Source: an uncultured Flavobacteriaceae bacterium
Lineage (GTDB): Bacteria; Bacteroidota; Bacteroidia; Flavobacteriales; Flavobacteriaceae
Direction: 5' to 3'
DNA length: 64,000 bases
Assembly (NCBI GenBank): GCA_947495135.1
Contig: CANLXN010000001.1
Location: 124,001-188,000, forward strand
This document shows, one piece after another, positions 9,526 through 20,063 of the stretch. Each line of letters opens with the position of its first letter. Positions within the stretch are counted from its first letter, which is position 1. The notes under the pieces were generated by a model that searched no databases, had not been told where the DNA came from, and saw only the letters and a list, made by a program, of their open reading frames with translations. The translations under genes and the position numbers were made by a program.

Positions 9526-12500
9526 TTAATTATGTGATGCGTGGCAACCACAGCCTCCTTTGGTAAAGCTCTCTGTATCCTCATGCCAAGGAAAGGCCTG
9601 ATTGTAGTTATTACTTTCCCACCAAAACGGTGCTCGTTTTTTAGGCTCATTTCCTATTTCGTCCATAGTGTCGGCATCAAATAGTCTTCCGTTTGCCATC
9701 ACCATTTCAATGCTTTGGGTATTTTCAATGTTCTCCAAAGGGTTTTCTGAAAGGATCATCAAATCTGCCATTTTTCCAACTTTTAGAGAGCCTATATCGT
9801 TTCCGGCTCCAATGTAATTGGCTCCATTGATAGTAGCGGCTTTCAATGCCTCTAAGTTGCTCATTCCACCCGCAGCTAACATCCAAGTTTCCCAGTGTGC
9901 GCCTAATCCTTGTAATTGTCCGTGTGCACCCATGTTCACTTTAACTCCCATATCTGTTAGATCTTTGGCCGTTTTCGAAACCAATACATGTCCGTTTTCA
10001 TATTCTTCCAAGGGTACCATCGTTCTATGACGCGCCCGACTATCTACAATTCTGCGAGGTGTAAATTTGATTAATTTTTCGTTTTCCCAAACATTATCTC
10101 GTTGGTAGTAATAGTATTCTCCATTGAGTCCCGCATAATTAACAATAAGAGTAGGAGTGTAGCCAGTTTTACTGGCTCCCCATAGTTCGAGTACGTCTTT
10201 ATATACCGGAGCCACAGGAATATTGTGTTCTACACCTGTATGTCCATCGATGATCATGGTAAGATTATGAAAAAAGGTGGAGCCTCCTTCTGGTACTACA
10301 TTAATACCTAATTCTCTAGCCGCTTGCATCACTTGTTGTCTTTGTTCCCTTCGTGGCTGATTGTAACTTTTCACACTCTTCGCTCCAAAGGCTTTGGTTC
10401 TTCGAATGCTGCTTCTAGCATCTTCTATATTATTGATAACCGCCTTAAAATCGCCATCTGCCCCGTATAAAATAAATCCAGTTGAGTAAAGTCGAGGCCC
10501 GGTAAGCATTCCTGCTTTTTGCATTTCGGATAAGGTAAAAACGGTCTCTGTATTTGCCGATGGATCATGTGCGGTAGTTACTCCAAAGGCCAGATTGGCC
10601 ATAAATTGCCAGTTTTGCTGCGTGGTTAGGCCATATCGAAATGCACCAATATGCGCATGTGCATCTACCATTCCCGGCATAATAGTTTTACCATTTAATC
10701 CATAAATTCTGGCGTCTGAGGGTACTGGAATGTTTTGGCCTATGTTTTCAATTCTATTTCCATTTACGACAATCGTTCCATTTTCAATGACCTCATCTCC
10801 TTCCATGGTAATAATTCTCGCGTTTGTAAATGCAATTCGTCCAGAAGGTTTGTCAACTGGTACAGATAAACCAATTTTTGTTCCTGTTAGAGTCATCTCT
10901 GGGACTGTTTCCGAAGCACCTGGAAGAAAAGTAAAACGGTCTTTTAAGTAATTACTGAAATATTCATCTCCAAGTGTCCACATTACTTGATCACTTTTAG
11001 CGGACCAATGAATATTAATTCCGGCGTCTTTAGCCAGTTGAGAAACAGGAACCGATGTACTTTTGTTATCTAGGCTTACCGTTTGTCCGTTGAGAACTAA
11101 GGGAGCCACAAACACTCTGTGTAAATTGGTAAACGCAATCCATTTGTTATCTGGGCTAGGCACCAAACGATTGGCGTATTTAGAGGTAATATGTTCCTGG
11201 CTGTCTTCTCCTTGAAGATCTACACTTATTAACTTTTTTGTAAGTTCTCCGAAATAGGTGCCACCAGTTTGCAGAAAGATGCGGTCTCCAGTTTTGGTAA
11301 AGGTTGGGTATGCTCCACTTTTAGTAATAAATTTTTCATTCGATCCATCGGTATTCATGGTGTAAACTCCGCTCTTTTTGGTATAAGTGAAACCTTGATC
11401 CGTATTTCCAGATTCCTTGCGATAGACAATAGAACGTCCGTTTGGAGAGAAAGAAGGTTGGCGGTAAATTCCTTTAGAAGAAGTAAGTTTTACTGGGACA
11501 CCTCCAGTTGCGGGAGCTTTAAAAATGGCACCTTTCTCAAGGTCGTTCCAGCTGACGTAAACAATCGTGTTCCCATCTGGGGAGATGGCTGGTTCTGACT
11601 CAAAATCGGTGCCTTGTGTCAATCTCTTCGGAACACCATTAGGAAGTTCCTTGGTGTAAATATAACCTAATGCATTGAATATTAAAAATTTTCCGTTAGG
11701 AGATGTGATGGCATTCCTTATAACCTTGGAAGTAAATGAGTTATCTTCAATTGGAGTGTCGAAATGAACGGTTTTTGCAATGTCTATTTTCACATCTGCG
11801 GAAAATGGAATAGGAGTGACATTACTGGTCTGAATATTGATTTTATGAAACCCTCCTTTACTCCAAATTACGACTTCTGTGTTGTTAGGCATCCAATTAA
11901 AATTAGGATAAACTCCAAATATTGCCCAAGCTTCTTGCTGGTCCTTATTGAGTTGATCGTAAACTGGCCATTCTTCACCAGTTTCTAGGTTTTGAACAAA
12001 AAGAACAGTCTTTTCTCTAATTCTTTTTACAAACGCAAGTAATTTTCCATCTCTCGAGACAGTTGGTCGCGCTGCACCTCCTGGACCTCCGGTAATGGTT
12101 TCGGTTTTTCCAGTTTCAAAGTTGTATTGTTTAACTGCGTAGATCTGTTTATTTGGATCCTTGTTATATTGAAAATATCCACCAGAATACATATCTTCAT
12201 CGTAATAAAGAAATTTACCATCTGGTGAAATGAAAGGTTCGTTTACATCCTGTTGGTCATTTTTTCTTTTGGTAAGCTGAAGTCCCGCTCCTCCGGTAAT
12301 ATGATATTGCCAAATTTCTCCAGCTCCCAAACTACGTCCAGAAGTGAAGTGTTTTCTAGCCACCAAGTAATTCCCATCGGGTGTCCAAACAGCGTTGTTT
12401 ACGAGCCTGAAATCTTCTTTAGTAACTTGTTTGGCGTTGCTGCCGTCTGCATCCATTATCCATATATTATCTCCGCCGCCAGCATCACTTGTGAAGGAGA

Positions 12501-12828
12501 TTTTGGTTCCGTCCGGACTAAATCGAGGCTGGATTTCAAAGGGAATACCACTTCTAATAGGTGTTGCTTTTCCACCGCTAATTGGCATGGTGTAAATATC
12601 TCCTAGCATATCGAAGACAATTGTTTGTCCGTTAGGACTTACATCTAAATTCATCCAGGTTCCTTCGGTAGTGGTAAAACGATGTGTTTTATAATTAAAT
12701 TCTTTTCCTGGATTGGATACATCCCATTCGGTTTTTTCTTCTTTCTTTTTCTTTTTGCCTTTCTTTTGGGCTAAGCTTGGAGTCGCGAAGAGGAGGCTTA
12801 AAAATAGGAGGGTAATGATTCTAGTCAT
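9526..12828 (-). CDS. amidohydrolase with N-terminal TolB/WD40-like beta-propeller, secreted
   Basis: Signal peptide; repeated SPDGKxxxF propeller motifs; PGMVDAHAHIG and GKMADLMIL amidohydrolase motifs. Confidence 0.9.
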   Translation of the reverse strand: MTRIITLLFLSLLFATPSLAQKKGKKKKKEEKTEWDVSNPGKEFNYKTHRFTTTEGTWMNLDVSPNGQTIVFDMLGDIYTMPISGGKATPIRSGIPFEIQPRFSPDGTKISFTSDAGGGDNIWIMDADGSNAKQVTKEDFRLVNNAVWTPDGNYLVARKHFTSGRSLGAGEIWQYHITGGAGLQLTKRKNDQQDVNEPFISPDGKFLYYDEDMYSGGYFQYNKDPNKQIYAVKQYNFETGKTETITGGPGGAARPTVSRDGKLLAFVKRIREKTVLFVQNLETGEEWPVYDQLNKDQQEAWAIFGVYPNFNWMPNNTEVVIWSKGGFHKINIQTSNVTPIPFSADVKIDIAKTVHFDTPIEDNSFTSKVIRNAITSPNGKFLIFNALGYIYTKELPNGVPKRLTQGTDFESEPAISPDGNTIVYVSWNDLEKGAIFKAPATGGVPVKLTSSKGIYRQPSFSPNGRSIVYRKESGNTDQGFTYTKKSGVYTMNTDGSNEKFITKSGAYPTFTKTGDRIFLQTGGTYFGELTKKLISVDLQGEDSQEHITSKYANRLVPSPDNKWIAFTNLHRVFVAPLVLNGQTVSLDNKSTSVPVSQLAKDAGINIHWSAKSDQVMWTLGDEYFSNYLKDRFTFLPGASETVPEMTLTGTKIGLSVPVDKPSGRIAFTNARIITMEGDEVIENGTIVVNGNRIENIGQNIPVPSDARIYGLNGKTIMPGMVDAHAHIGAFRYGLTTQQNWQFMANLAFGVTTAHDPSANTETVFTLSEMQKAGMLTGPRLYSTGFILYGADGDFKAVINNIEDARSSIRRTKAFGAKSVKSYNQPRREQRQQVMQAARELGINVVPEGGSTFFHNLTMIIDGHTGVEHNIPVAPVYKDVLELWGASKTGYTPTLIVNYAGLNGEYYYYQRDNVWENEKLIKFTPRRIVDSRARHRTMVPLEEYENGHVLVSKTAKDLTDMGVKVNMGAHGQLQGLGAHWETWMLAAGGMSNLEALKAATINGANYIGAGNDIGSLKVGKMADLMILSENPLENIENTQSIEMVMANGRLFDADTMDEIGNEPKKRAPFWWESNNYNQAFPWHEDTESFTKGGCGCHASHN

Positions 12829-13012
12829 GATAGATTGTTTTCGTGTCACTAATGTAAGGAATTACTAGGCACAAGTTACTGGGAATTAATAGAGATTTAA
12901 CGTGTGAAAATTTCAGAAAAAATAAAAGGTAATGTTCGCTTAAAAAGAGAACGATTTTAAGAAGTAAAACCTCTTAAGTGCTTTTGAGCAGGCATCAATA
13001 TACCATCTACAT

Positions 13013-13492
13013 TTACTGAGTTAACTCGTTAATCATTCTTTTAAAGTATGGAAAATAAATAGCTCCCCACATAGGTGTACTGGTAAACTGAAAAGTTTCG
13101 TGAGTGGTCGAATCGATTGCAACGGGAATTGCGAAACCCGCCCATTTTTTGCCAGATTTAAGTCCACGGCAATACGCTTTTACTTCTTCAGAAATATTGG
13201 AGGATTGGAGAATGCAGACCACTCCAATTGCAGATTGCAAGCCTCTTGGCCAGCCGTTGTATTTTTTTTCCGCATATGCGAAGGCTTCGGCTAGGTGTTT
13301 TTCAAGTATAGGAATGGTTACCTCTTTTGTACCGCAGTCTGTTGCAACATAGAACGTATTGAGTTGGGTTGCCATCCAAGACCAACGAAATTGTTTATGA
13401 TAGCCAACAACTGTTGGGTGATCCATCCAAGTAAATTCTGAGTGAAAAATATTCTGAGCAGACATTTTTGATTTGATACGATCTACAGACAT
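13013..13492 (-). CDS. conserved hypothetical protein
   Basis: 159 aa ORF, plausible composition, no antisense competitor. Confidence 0.6.
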   Translation of the reverse strand: MSVDRIKSKMSAQNIFHSEFTWMDHPTVVGYHKQFRWSWMATQLNTFYVATDCGTKEVTIPILEKHLAEAFAYAEKKYNGWPRGLQSAIGVVCILQSSNISEEVKAYCRGLKSGKKWAGFAIPVAIDSTTHETFQFTSTPMWGAIYFPYFKRMINELTQ

Positions 13493-13510
13493 ATATATAG
13501 CGTTTTATTA

Positions 13511-13996
13511 TTAGTTAAGGAGTCCATGGCTTGCGAAGATGGTTTTTGCTTTTTCAATTTCGATAGTTCCGTTGTGCTCGAAGCTTGGCATTTCCACTTT
13601 CTTCATTTGTTTTTTGCTAGATTGATTAGAAAAGATTATTTCAAAATACCCATAGGTCTCTCCGAGCTTCGTTAATTTGTAATCGATGTACTGTATATCT
13701 TGAAGAGCTATTTTGGCCACTTTTGACGTTTTTGTTTTCTTTAAAATTGGCCAACCATAATAAGCTAAAACCATTCCCATAAAGATAAACAACGAAAAAT
13801 AGTCTCCTTTTGAGGTATTGTAAATAATTAAACCAACAATGATGGATACAATGATTATATCGGCTATCTTATTTCTAAAGATTCCATTTTTGTTTTCATC
13901 GGGCTCGAAGGTGTCTTTAGAAAAGTTAAAAATAATATGGTCTCCTAGTACATGACAATAGCCACTGGCAATTTGAAAAGTTCCATACTCTTTCAT
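13511..13996 (-). CDS. hypothetical membrane protein
   Basis: 161 aa, two TM-like segments. Confidence 0.6.
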   Translation of the reverse strand: MKEYGTFQIASGYCHVLGDHIIFNFSKDTFEPDENKNGIFRNKIADIIIVSIIVGLIIYNTSKGDYFSLFIFMGMVLAYYGWPILKKTKTSKVAKIALQDIQYIDYKLTKLGETYGYFEIIFSNQSSKKQMKKVEMPSFEHNGTIEIEKAKTIFASHGLLN

Positions 13997-14114
13997 TCAT
14001 TAATTGTTAGAAATATTACTATTGATGGTTGAATACTATAAAGCTACATATTTAGGCGCACAGGAGCAAGGTTATTATCCCATTCCAAGGTTCAAGATAG
14101 AACAAGTATCTCTT

Positions 14115-14504
14115 TTAGAGTACCATGTAAATAAGCGTAGCCCCAAAAAGAAGGGATAGAGGAGAGATAAATTGAAAGTAAAGCGGTTTCAAAATGTCCG
14201 CGCTTTTCATGGAATATGCTTGGTGCATTTTTCTTGGAACTAGAAAAAGGGTTATTGAAGTAACTAGCATAAACCAACCTAAAACTTGAAAGAAGAGCGG
14301 AAATTTAGAGTATTCGGAGATGATAACCAAGGCAGCAGCGGGAATCATTCGCACGCTTATTTCAAGGTAATTAATTAAATTAGTACTTCCGGCCTTTCTT
14401 AGGGTTTGGCGGGCTCTTTTAGGGGCAAAAAGCATTAAAAAACCAGCAAAAATTAGAAATAAACCAAACAGAATTACAGTCCATTTCGCTATTATTACAA
14501 TCAT
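14115..14504 (-). CDS. hypothetical membrane protein
   Basis: 129 aa, several TM segments. Confidence 0.65.
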   Translation of the reverse strand: MIVIIAKWTVILFGLFLIFAGFLMLFAPKRARQTLRKAGSTNLINYLEISVRMIPAAALVIISEYSKFPLFFQVLGWFMLVTSITLFLVPRKMHQAYSMKSADILKPLYFQFISPLSLLFGATLIYMVL

Positions 14505-14562
14505 AAATTTATGTTTTTACGAATAAATTTACCACGATATGCCTAGGTGGTTATTTATACTA

Positions 14563-15453
14563 TTACTGCGAAAGTTGGATAACCTCTTCAAGTAGTGAAG
14601 GAAGTCCAGAGACTCTAATAGTATCGTTGTTCCAGAAACTTAAAACACAGCTTACGTAGTGACCTCTTACTTTTTCAGCAACATAATAGATTGTTAGATT
14701 TTTTCCACCAGACATACCTGCTAATACAGATTTGACGCCCGTAAAGTCGTATAAGATTCTCTTGGCTTTGGTAGCTACTCCTTCAAATTCGATATCAACT
14801 TCTTCTTCCGAAATCACCTTGCCACCGTTCTTTGTCCGAGTTAATTTTAATTGATTTTCAATAGCCAAAAGAGCACTCTCTCTACTTGGATGAAGCGACC
14901 AATTCATTTGACCATTGTAAGGACATTGGATATTATTAATGTTCATCCAATTACAATCTCCTCCCAAGGAAATTTCTCTGCCAGCAAAATTTATGGAGGC
15001 GGCGTTTAGATTACTATAACAGCTTTTAGGTAGTTCTTCGCTCGTGATAAGATCAATCATGCGGTGTTCAAATTCAGGCTTACTTTTTCCGAAATAGGAG
15101 AACGAAAAGGCGTCGATAAATTGATCGCTGTTTTTGATAAAATACGAGACATCTGTTCTCGTTAATCCAGGTGCTATTTCTTCTTGTTTTTCTACTCTGA
15201 AATTTTTTGATGTGATAGACGTATCTGGAGTTTTTTGATCCTTTTTCTTAATCGAATATTGGCGGTAAGCCTTCCGAAGATTCCGTTCCGAATATTCTTC
15301 GAAAATAGTTTGAGATGTAAAACTAATTCCGTCGACATTGTAAAAATTACCGGAACTGGTTTTAATTCCTCTTAACCGATTAACAATGGAGTCGGTTTGA
15401 GCAACGGAGGTAATGGTACAAACGATGGTTAGGAATAGAATTAAGTTTTTCAT
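14563..15453 (-). CDS. hypothetical secreted protein
   Basis: N-terminal signal peptide, 296 aa. Confidence 0.65.
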   Translation of the reverse strand: MKNLILFLTIVCTITSVAQTDSIVNRLRGIKTSSGNFYNVDGISFTSQTIFEEYSERNLRKAYRQYSIKKKDQKTPDTSITSKNFRVEKQEEIAPGLTRTDVSYFIKNSDQFIDAFSFSYFGKSKPEFEHRMIDLITSEELPKSCYSNLNAASINFAGREISLGGDCNWMNINNIQCPYNGQMNWSLHPSRESALLAIENQLKLTRTKNGGKVISEEEVDIEFEGVATKAKRILYDFTGVKSVLAGMSGGKNLTIYYVAEKVRGHYVSCVLSFWNNDTIRVSGLPSLLEEVIQLSQ

Positions 15454-15511
15454 CTAGTTGTCAAATCCGCTTATTTTTTTCTGGCCAGAGATGATGAAGT
15501 TGGTGATCTTA

Positions 15512-16042
15512 TTATTGTAATACAATTTCATCAATCAATAGCTTAAATGCTTCCTGCTTTTTGTTACCTATTAAGAATACAACCTCTTCTATATAATCGT
15601 GTGAAAAGTTAGGCTGATTTAGCTTTCTGCCTCTAAAGGATGGATACATATCTTTTAACTCAATCGTTATTTCTTCCCATTCTCCCGAAGTTTCAAAAGA
15701 AGTGATGTAGGAGTAATAGTCGCGATTTTTATGTTTTATTCTGAATTGGTAGTTCTTTCCGTCACCCCTTACTTTTAAGATAATTTTACTGTCGTCTTTC
15801 ACTTCCATTTTATCAAATGTGTATCTCACTGAAGAGAATCCGCCGTTGTTTGCCAATGAGATTTCCCCTCCAAATTCTCCAAACCCGTCTTCATTCAATT
15901 CAAAATACCCAGAAGACCTACCGCCCATTACCCCATCCAAAACGACATTCCAATTTTTTACATCGGCATTTTTGTTGAAATCGAAGATAATCTGAGTGCT
16001 CATAGCAATAAAAAGGATAAAGATGAATGGTATTTTCGTCAT
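15512..16042 (-). CDS. CIA30 family protein
   Basis: WNVVLDGVMGGRSSGYFELNEDGFGEFGGEISLANNGGFSSVR and RPSFRGRKL-like signature. Confidence 0.85.
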   Translation of the reverse strand: MTKIPFIFILFIAMSTQIIFDFNKNADVKNWNVVLDGVMGGRSSGYFELNEDGFGEFGGEISLANNGGFSSVRYTFDKMEVKDDSKIILKVRGDGKNYQFRIKHKNRDYYSYITSFETSGEWEEITIELKDMYPSFRGRKLNQPNFSHDYIEEVVFLIGNKKQEAFKLLIDEIVLQ

Positions 16043-16142
16043 GGTAAGTAATTCAAGTCATAGATGGTGCCACGGAGTTTGAAACCATTTGCAGTGTTGT
16101 TTAAAGATAAGAGTTACTTTCTGAAATAAAAAAGTGAGTTAT

Positions 16143-16724
16143 CTACCCGTGAATCGCTTCCGAATTACCGTAACTCTGGATGATTTCTCCCTCAAAAGCA
16201 ATCAATTCTTGCCAGCGCTTTTCCACGTCTATGCCTTCTCCATATTGTCTTGCGAAGCCCAAAAAGGTAGTGTAATGGCCAGCTTCACTAATCATTAATT
16301 CTCGGTAGAATTTCGATAATTCCTCATCGTTAATTCGTTCTGAAAGGAGTTTAAAACGCTCGCAACTTCTAGCTTCAATCATTGCTGAGAATAACAATCT
16401 GTCCACCATTGCCTGTTGTCTACTGCCGCCTTTTTGAGTAAATTGAAATAACTTATTTACGTAATGATCCTTACGTTCTGGACCTAATTTATAGCCACGC
16501 TTCTTAATAATTTCATGCACCATCTCGAAATGCTCTAATTCTTCCTGCGCCAACTTTAAAAGGTCGGTCACCAATTCCACATGTTCAGAATTTCTAGTGA
16601 TGATGGTAATCGCATTGGTCGCTGCTTTTTGCTCACACCAAGCGTGATCGGTTAAGATTTCCTCTATATTCGATTCTACTATTTCTACCCAGCGTGGGTC
16701 TGTAGCTAATTTTAATCCCAGCAT
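16143..16724 (-). CDS. miaE: tRNA-(ms[2]io[6]A)-hydroxylase (MiaE-like)
   Basis: DHAWCEQKAATNAITII, EELEHFEMVHEIIKKRG, FSAMIEARSCERFKLL, SEAGHYTTFL; start placed at internal Met because the ORF extension is repeat-derived. Confidence 0.85.
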   Translation of the reverse strand: MLGLKLATDPRWVEIVESNIEEILTDHAWCEQKAATNAITIITRNSEHVELVTDLLKLAQEELEHFEMVHEIIKKRGYKLGPERKDHYVNKLFQFTQKGGSRQQAMVDRLLFSAMIEARSCERFKLLSERINDEELSKFYRELMISEAGHYTTFLGFARQYGEGIDVEKRWQELIAFEGEIIQSYGNSEAIHG

Positions 16725-17117
16725 ATTTCTTTTTTGGTGATTGGTTACCAGTTGCCAGTGACCAGTGATCTGTAAATAGTGATCGGTCAATAATAACTGC
16801 TAGTTCGTTGATCATTTATCTTGAGTACAAAGATAGTTATTAATCCACTTTATATGGAGGCAGATTTTCTCCTTGCGCGCTGTCGTTAAAAAGTTCCTCT
16901 GTGTCCTCCGCGAAACCTCTACGCGCTCCGTGGTTAGAAGTTTCCAAGATTTGGTTCTAAAATCTATATTTTAAACCGCTACTTTTTAAATTAGAAATTA
17001 AGATATTTGCAGGAAGTAAAAATGTACGATTTGCGATGTACGATGTACGATTTATATTTTGGGATTTCTTGTCCTGTTTCCTACGTCCTGTCTCCCGAAT
17101 CTTAAAAGACAATTATA

Positions 17118-18485
17118 TTGGCTCAGAAACCATCCATACCAAAAGGAACACGCGATTTCTCACCAGCAGAGGTGGTAAAGCGTAACTATATTATGAACAC
17201 CATTAGAGGTTCGTTTACCTCTTATGGTTTTCAACCCATAGAAACACCTAGCTTCGAAAACAGCGATACCTTGATGGGAAAGTATGGGGAAGAAGGGGAC
17301 AGGCTGATCTTTAAGATTTTGAATAGTGGAGATTTTTTAAAGAAAGTAGACGATCAGCTTTTAAGTGAGAAGGATAGTGGAAAAATGACTCCCAAAATCT
17401 CAGAAAAAGCACTTCGCTACGATCTAACAGTACCTTTTGCACGCTATGTTGTACAACACCAAAACGAAATTACCTTTCCTTTTAAGCGGTATCAAATGCA
17501 ACCAGTTTGGAGAGCAGATCGACCGCAGAAAGGACGTTTTAGAGAATTTTACCAGTGTGATGCAGATGTAGTTGGAAGTAAATCGTTGTGGCAAGAAGTA
17601 GAATTAGTACAATTGTACGATGCTGTTTTTTCTCAGCTGAAATTGGACGGGGTGACCATTAAGATGAACAACCGAAAAATCCTTAGCGGTATAGCTGAAG
17701 TGATAGGCGAAGAAGACAAACTAATCGATTTCACCGTAGCACTCGACAAATTGGATAAAATAGGCGAGGAGGGTGTAAAAACCGAAATGCGCTCCAAAGG
17801 AATTAGCAATACAGCCATTGAAAAAGTGCAGCCACTATTTTCAGCCAGCGGAAGTGCTGCAGAAAAATTAGGAATGTTGAAAGAGCTCCTCTCTGGTTCG
17901 GAAACAGGAATGAAGGGAATTGAAGAGCTGGAATTTATAGTAAAGAATATTTCAGAATTGAAATTGAAAACAGCGCAATTAGAAATAGATGTGACGCTTG
18001 CACGCGGACTTAATTACTACACTGGAGCTATTTTCGAAGTTGGTGCTCCTGAAGGCGTTAGCATGGGAAGTATTGGCGGTGGTGGTCGTTACGACGATCT
18101 TACGGGAATCTTCGGACTAAAAGACGTAAGTGGCGTAGGAATTTCTTTTGGCCTTGATAGAATTTATTTGGTACTGGAAGAATTGGGTCTATTTCCTGAA
18201 ACCGTTTCAGCAAACACCAAAGTTCTGTTTATCAACTTTGGAGAGAAAGAAGCGCTTTACGCTATGAAAGCGATTAGCAAACTCAGAGAACATGGGGTTG
18301 CCGCAGAATTGTATCCAGATGCCGCCAAGATGAAAAAACAGATGGGGTATGCAGATAAACGCGCCATTCCCTTTGCCGTGCTAGCGGGAGATAAAGAAAT
18401 GGAAGCGGAAACTTTTACGCTTAAAAACATGGTGAACGGTGAGCAGAACTCAGTTAGTTTTGACGAAATGCTAAAAAGCCTTTAG
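17118..18485 (+). CDS. hisS: histidyl-tRNA synthetase (TTG start)
   Basis: [57 protein letters not shown]. Confidence 0.95.
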   Translation: MAQKPSIPKGTRDFSPAEVVKRNYIMNTIRGSFTSYGFQPIETPSFENSDTLMGKYGEEGDRLIFKILNSGDFLKKVDDQLLSEKDSGKMTPKISEKALRYDLTVPFARYVVQHQNEITFPFKRYQMQPVWRADRPQKGRFREFYQCDADVVGSKSLWQEVELVQLYDAVFSQLKLDGVTIKMNNRKILSGIAEVIGEEDKLIDFTVALDKLDKIGEEGVKTEMRSKGISNTAIEKVQPLFSASGSAAEKLGMLKELLSGSETGMKGIEELEFIVKNISELKLKTAQLEIDVTLARGLNYYTGAIFEVGAPEGVSMGSIGGGGRYDDLTGIFGLKDVSGVGISFGLDRIYLVLEELGLFPETVSANTKVLFINFGEKEALYAMKAISKLREHGVAAELYPDAAKMKKQMGYADKRAIPFAVLAGDKEMEAETFTLKNMVNGEQNSVSFDEMLKSL

Positions 18486-18523
18486 TAGGCGTATAGCTTA
18501 TCTTCTTTTCGTAATTTAGTGCA

Positions 18524-19729
18524 ATGAGGTTGTTTTTTACATGCGTTACTTATGTGCTTTTGCTATTCGCTACCTCTGCGGCGACGGCTCAGATTGTAAC
18601 TTTCGCCGATTCTAATTTCAAGGATGCCCTTGTGGCGCATACCACTCCTGTAATCGATACCAATGGAGATGGCGAGATTCAGGTGACCGAGGCAGAGGCT
18701 ACCAATCAACTGCTCGTTTCAGGAAAGGGGTTAGCCGATTTGGGCGGAATTGAAGCTTTTACAAACATTGTGACCCTGGCATGCGCAGATAATTACATTA
18801 GCCAACTCGATTTGACCTCTAACACCAATTTGGTGGATGTAGACGCCAGAATTAATTTTCTTTCGGAAATCGATTTATCGGCCAATGAATTGTTAAACGA
18901 TTTGAAAGTCAATGATAATTTTTTAACCAACTTGGATTTGAGCCAGAATCCGAATTTGGAATTTCTTCGATGCAACAGCAATTTCCTCACCAGTCTGGAT
19001 CTTTCTCAAAACGAAGCACTCGTCATTGTTTCAGCTTCTTATAATGAAATAACAAACCTAAACTTAGGAAACAAACCCAATTTAAATCAGTTAACTCTTC
19101 GAAACAATTCTTTGGTTTCGATGGACCTGTCGCAGTGCCCTGTATTGGGAGCGCTCAGTATTCAGTTTAATGATTTAACCAGTTTAGATACCACTAATAA
19201 TCCATCGCTTCGTATTTTTCGATGTCATGGAAATGAGCTCAACAGTTTGGACTTATCTTCCAATGCTAATTTACAAGCGTTGTATTGCTATTTGAACCCC
19301 TTACAGGAGCTCAACCTGAGGAATGGAGCCAATGCTTCCTTTTTTGTAATGGAAGCAAACCTGAATCCAGATTTGAACTGTATTCAGGTAGATGATGCCT
19401 TGATGGCTAATAATGGAGAAGGAGTTTATGAAGATTGGTTGGTGGATGAAGGCGTTTTTTATGCTGAAGATTGTTCGCTTGGAATTGATGATTTGGATTT
19501 AGCTGAAATTTTATTGGCTCCAAATCCCGTGCGAGGAAATTTCAGAATTACTTCAGAAACACAATTAATCCGTTTGGAAATTCATTCTGCCTTGGGACAA
19601 CATTTACGAACGGTATCTACGGATAGTCGTGATGCGTCTGTGGACATTAGCAATCTAGCTAATGGTGTCTATTTTGTCTCCATCTTTACGGAAGAAGGAG
19701 AGAAGGTCTATCGCATTCTGAAACAATAA
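18524..19729 (+). CDS. secreted LRR-like protein with T9SS type A sorting domain
   Basis: Repeated L..LDLS.N..L motifs; C-term APNPVRGNFRI...ANGVYFVSIFTEEGEKVYRILKQ. Confidence 0.85.
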   Translation: MRLFFTCVTYVLLLFATSAATAQIVTFADSNFKDALVAHTTPVIDTNGDGEIQVTEAEATNQLLVSGKGLADLGGIEAFTNIVTLACADNYISQLDLTSNTNLVDVDARINFLSEIDLSANELLNDLKVNDNFLTNLDLSQNPNLEFLRCNSNFLTSLDLSQNEALVIVSASYNEITNLNLGNKPNLNQLTLRNNSLVSMDLSQCPVLGALSIQFNDLTSLDTTNNPSLRIFRCHGNELNSLDLSSNANLQALYCYLNPLQELNLRNGANASFFVMEANLNPDLNCIQVDDALMANNGEGVYEDWLVDEGVFYAEDCSLGIDDLDLAEILLAPNPVRGNFRITSETQLIRLEIHSALGQHLRTVSTDSRDASVDISNLANGVYFVSIFTEEGEKVYRILKQ

Positions 19730-20022
19730 AAAATAGCCTGTACCACCTTTCGGTTTAAACTATAGTCTTTAGGATTACTCTTCTTATATCAAGCACGACC
19801 TACTTTGATTGACTAGCACTCTAATTACCCGTAAATTTCACTAACGAACATTTTTTTCGGGAAATTCTAAAAAGGAGTCTCGCGAAACTGGTCAATAGGG
19901 CGCTATAGACGTAGGTGTTTGTGGGGGAACAATTAGCCGTTTCATTTCAGTCGTCAGGTCTGATCATTAACCTTGCGAATTTTTAGTTAAATTTTTATGA
20001 GCGAATCTGTAGTGCCCGTCAC

Positions 20023-20049
20023 AACCCTCTTTAAGTGGAGGGTTTTTTT
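20023..20049 (+). terminator. rho-independent terminator
   Basis: aaccctc-tttaagtg-gagggttttttt. Confidence 0.6.
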
Positions 20050-20063
20050 GAGTTGTTTATTTC

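Noticed and set aside
9818-12606. Plus-strand ORFs antisense to the amidohydrolase gene
   Set aside because: Shadow ORFs with no recognisable motifs
14092-14277. 61-aa minus-strand ORF overlapping 14115..14504
   Set aside because: Overlaps a better membrane-protein frame; no independent support
16633-16815. 60-aa ORF MINELAVIIDRSLFTDHWSLATGNQ...
   Set aside because: Mostly encoded by the degenerate tandem repeat and overlapping miaE
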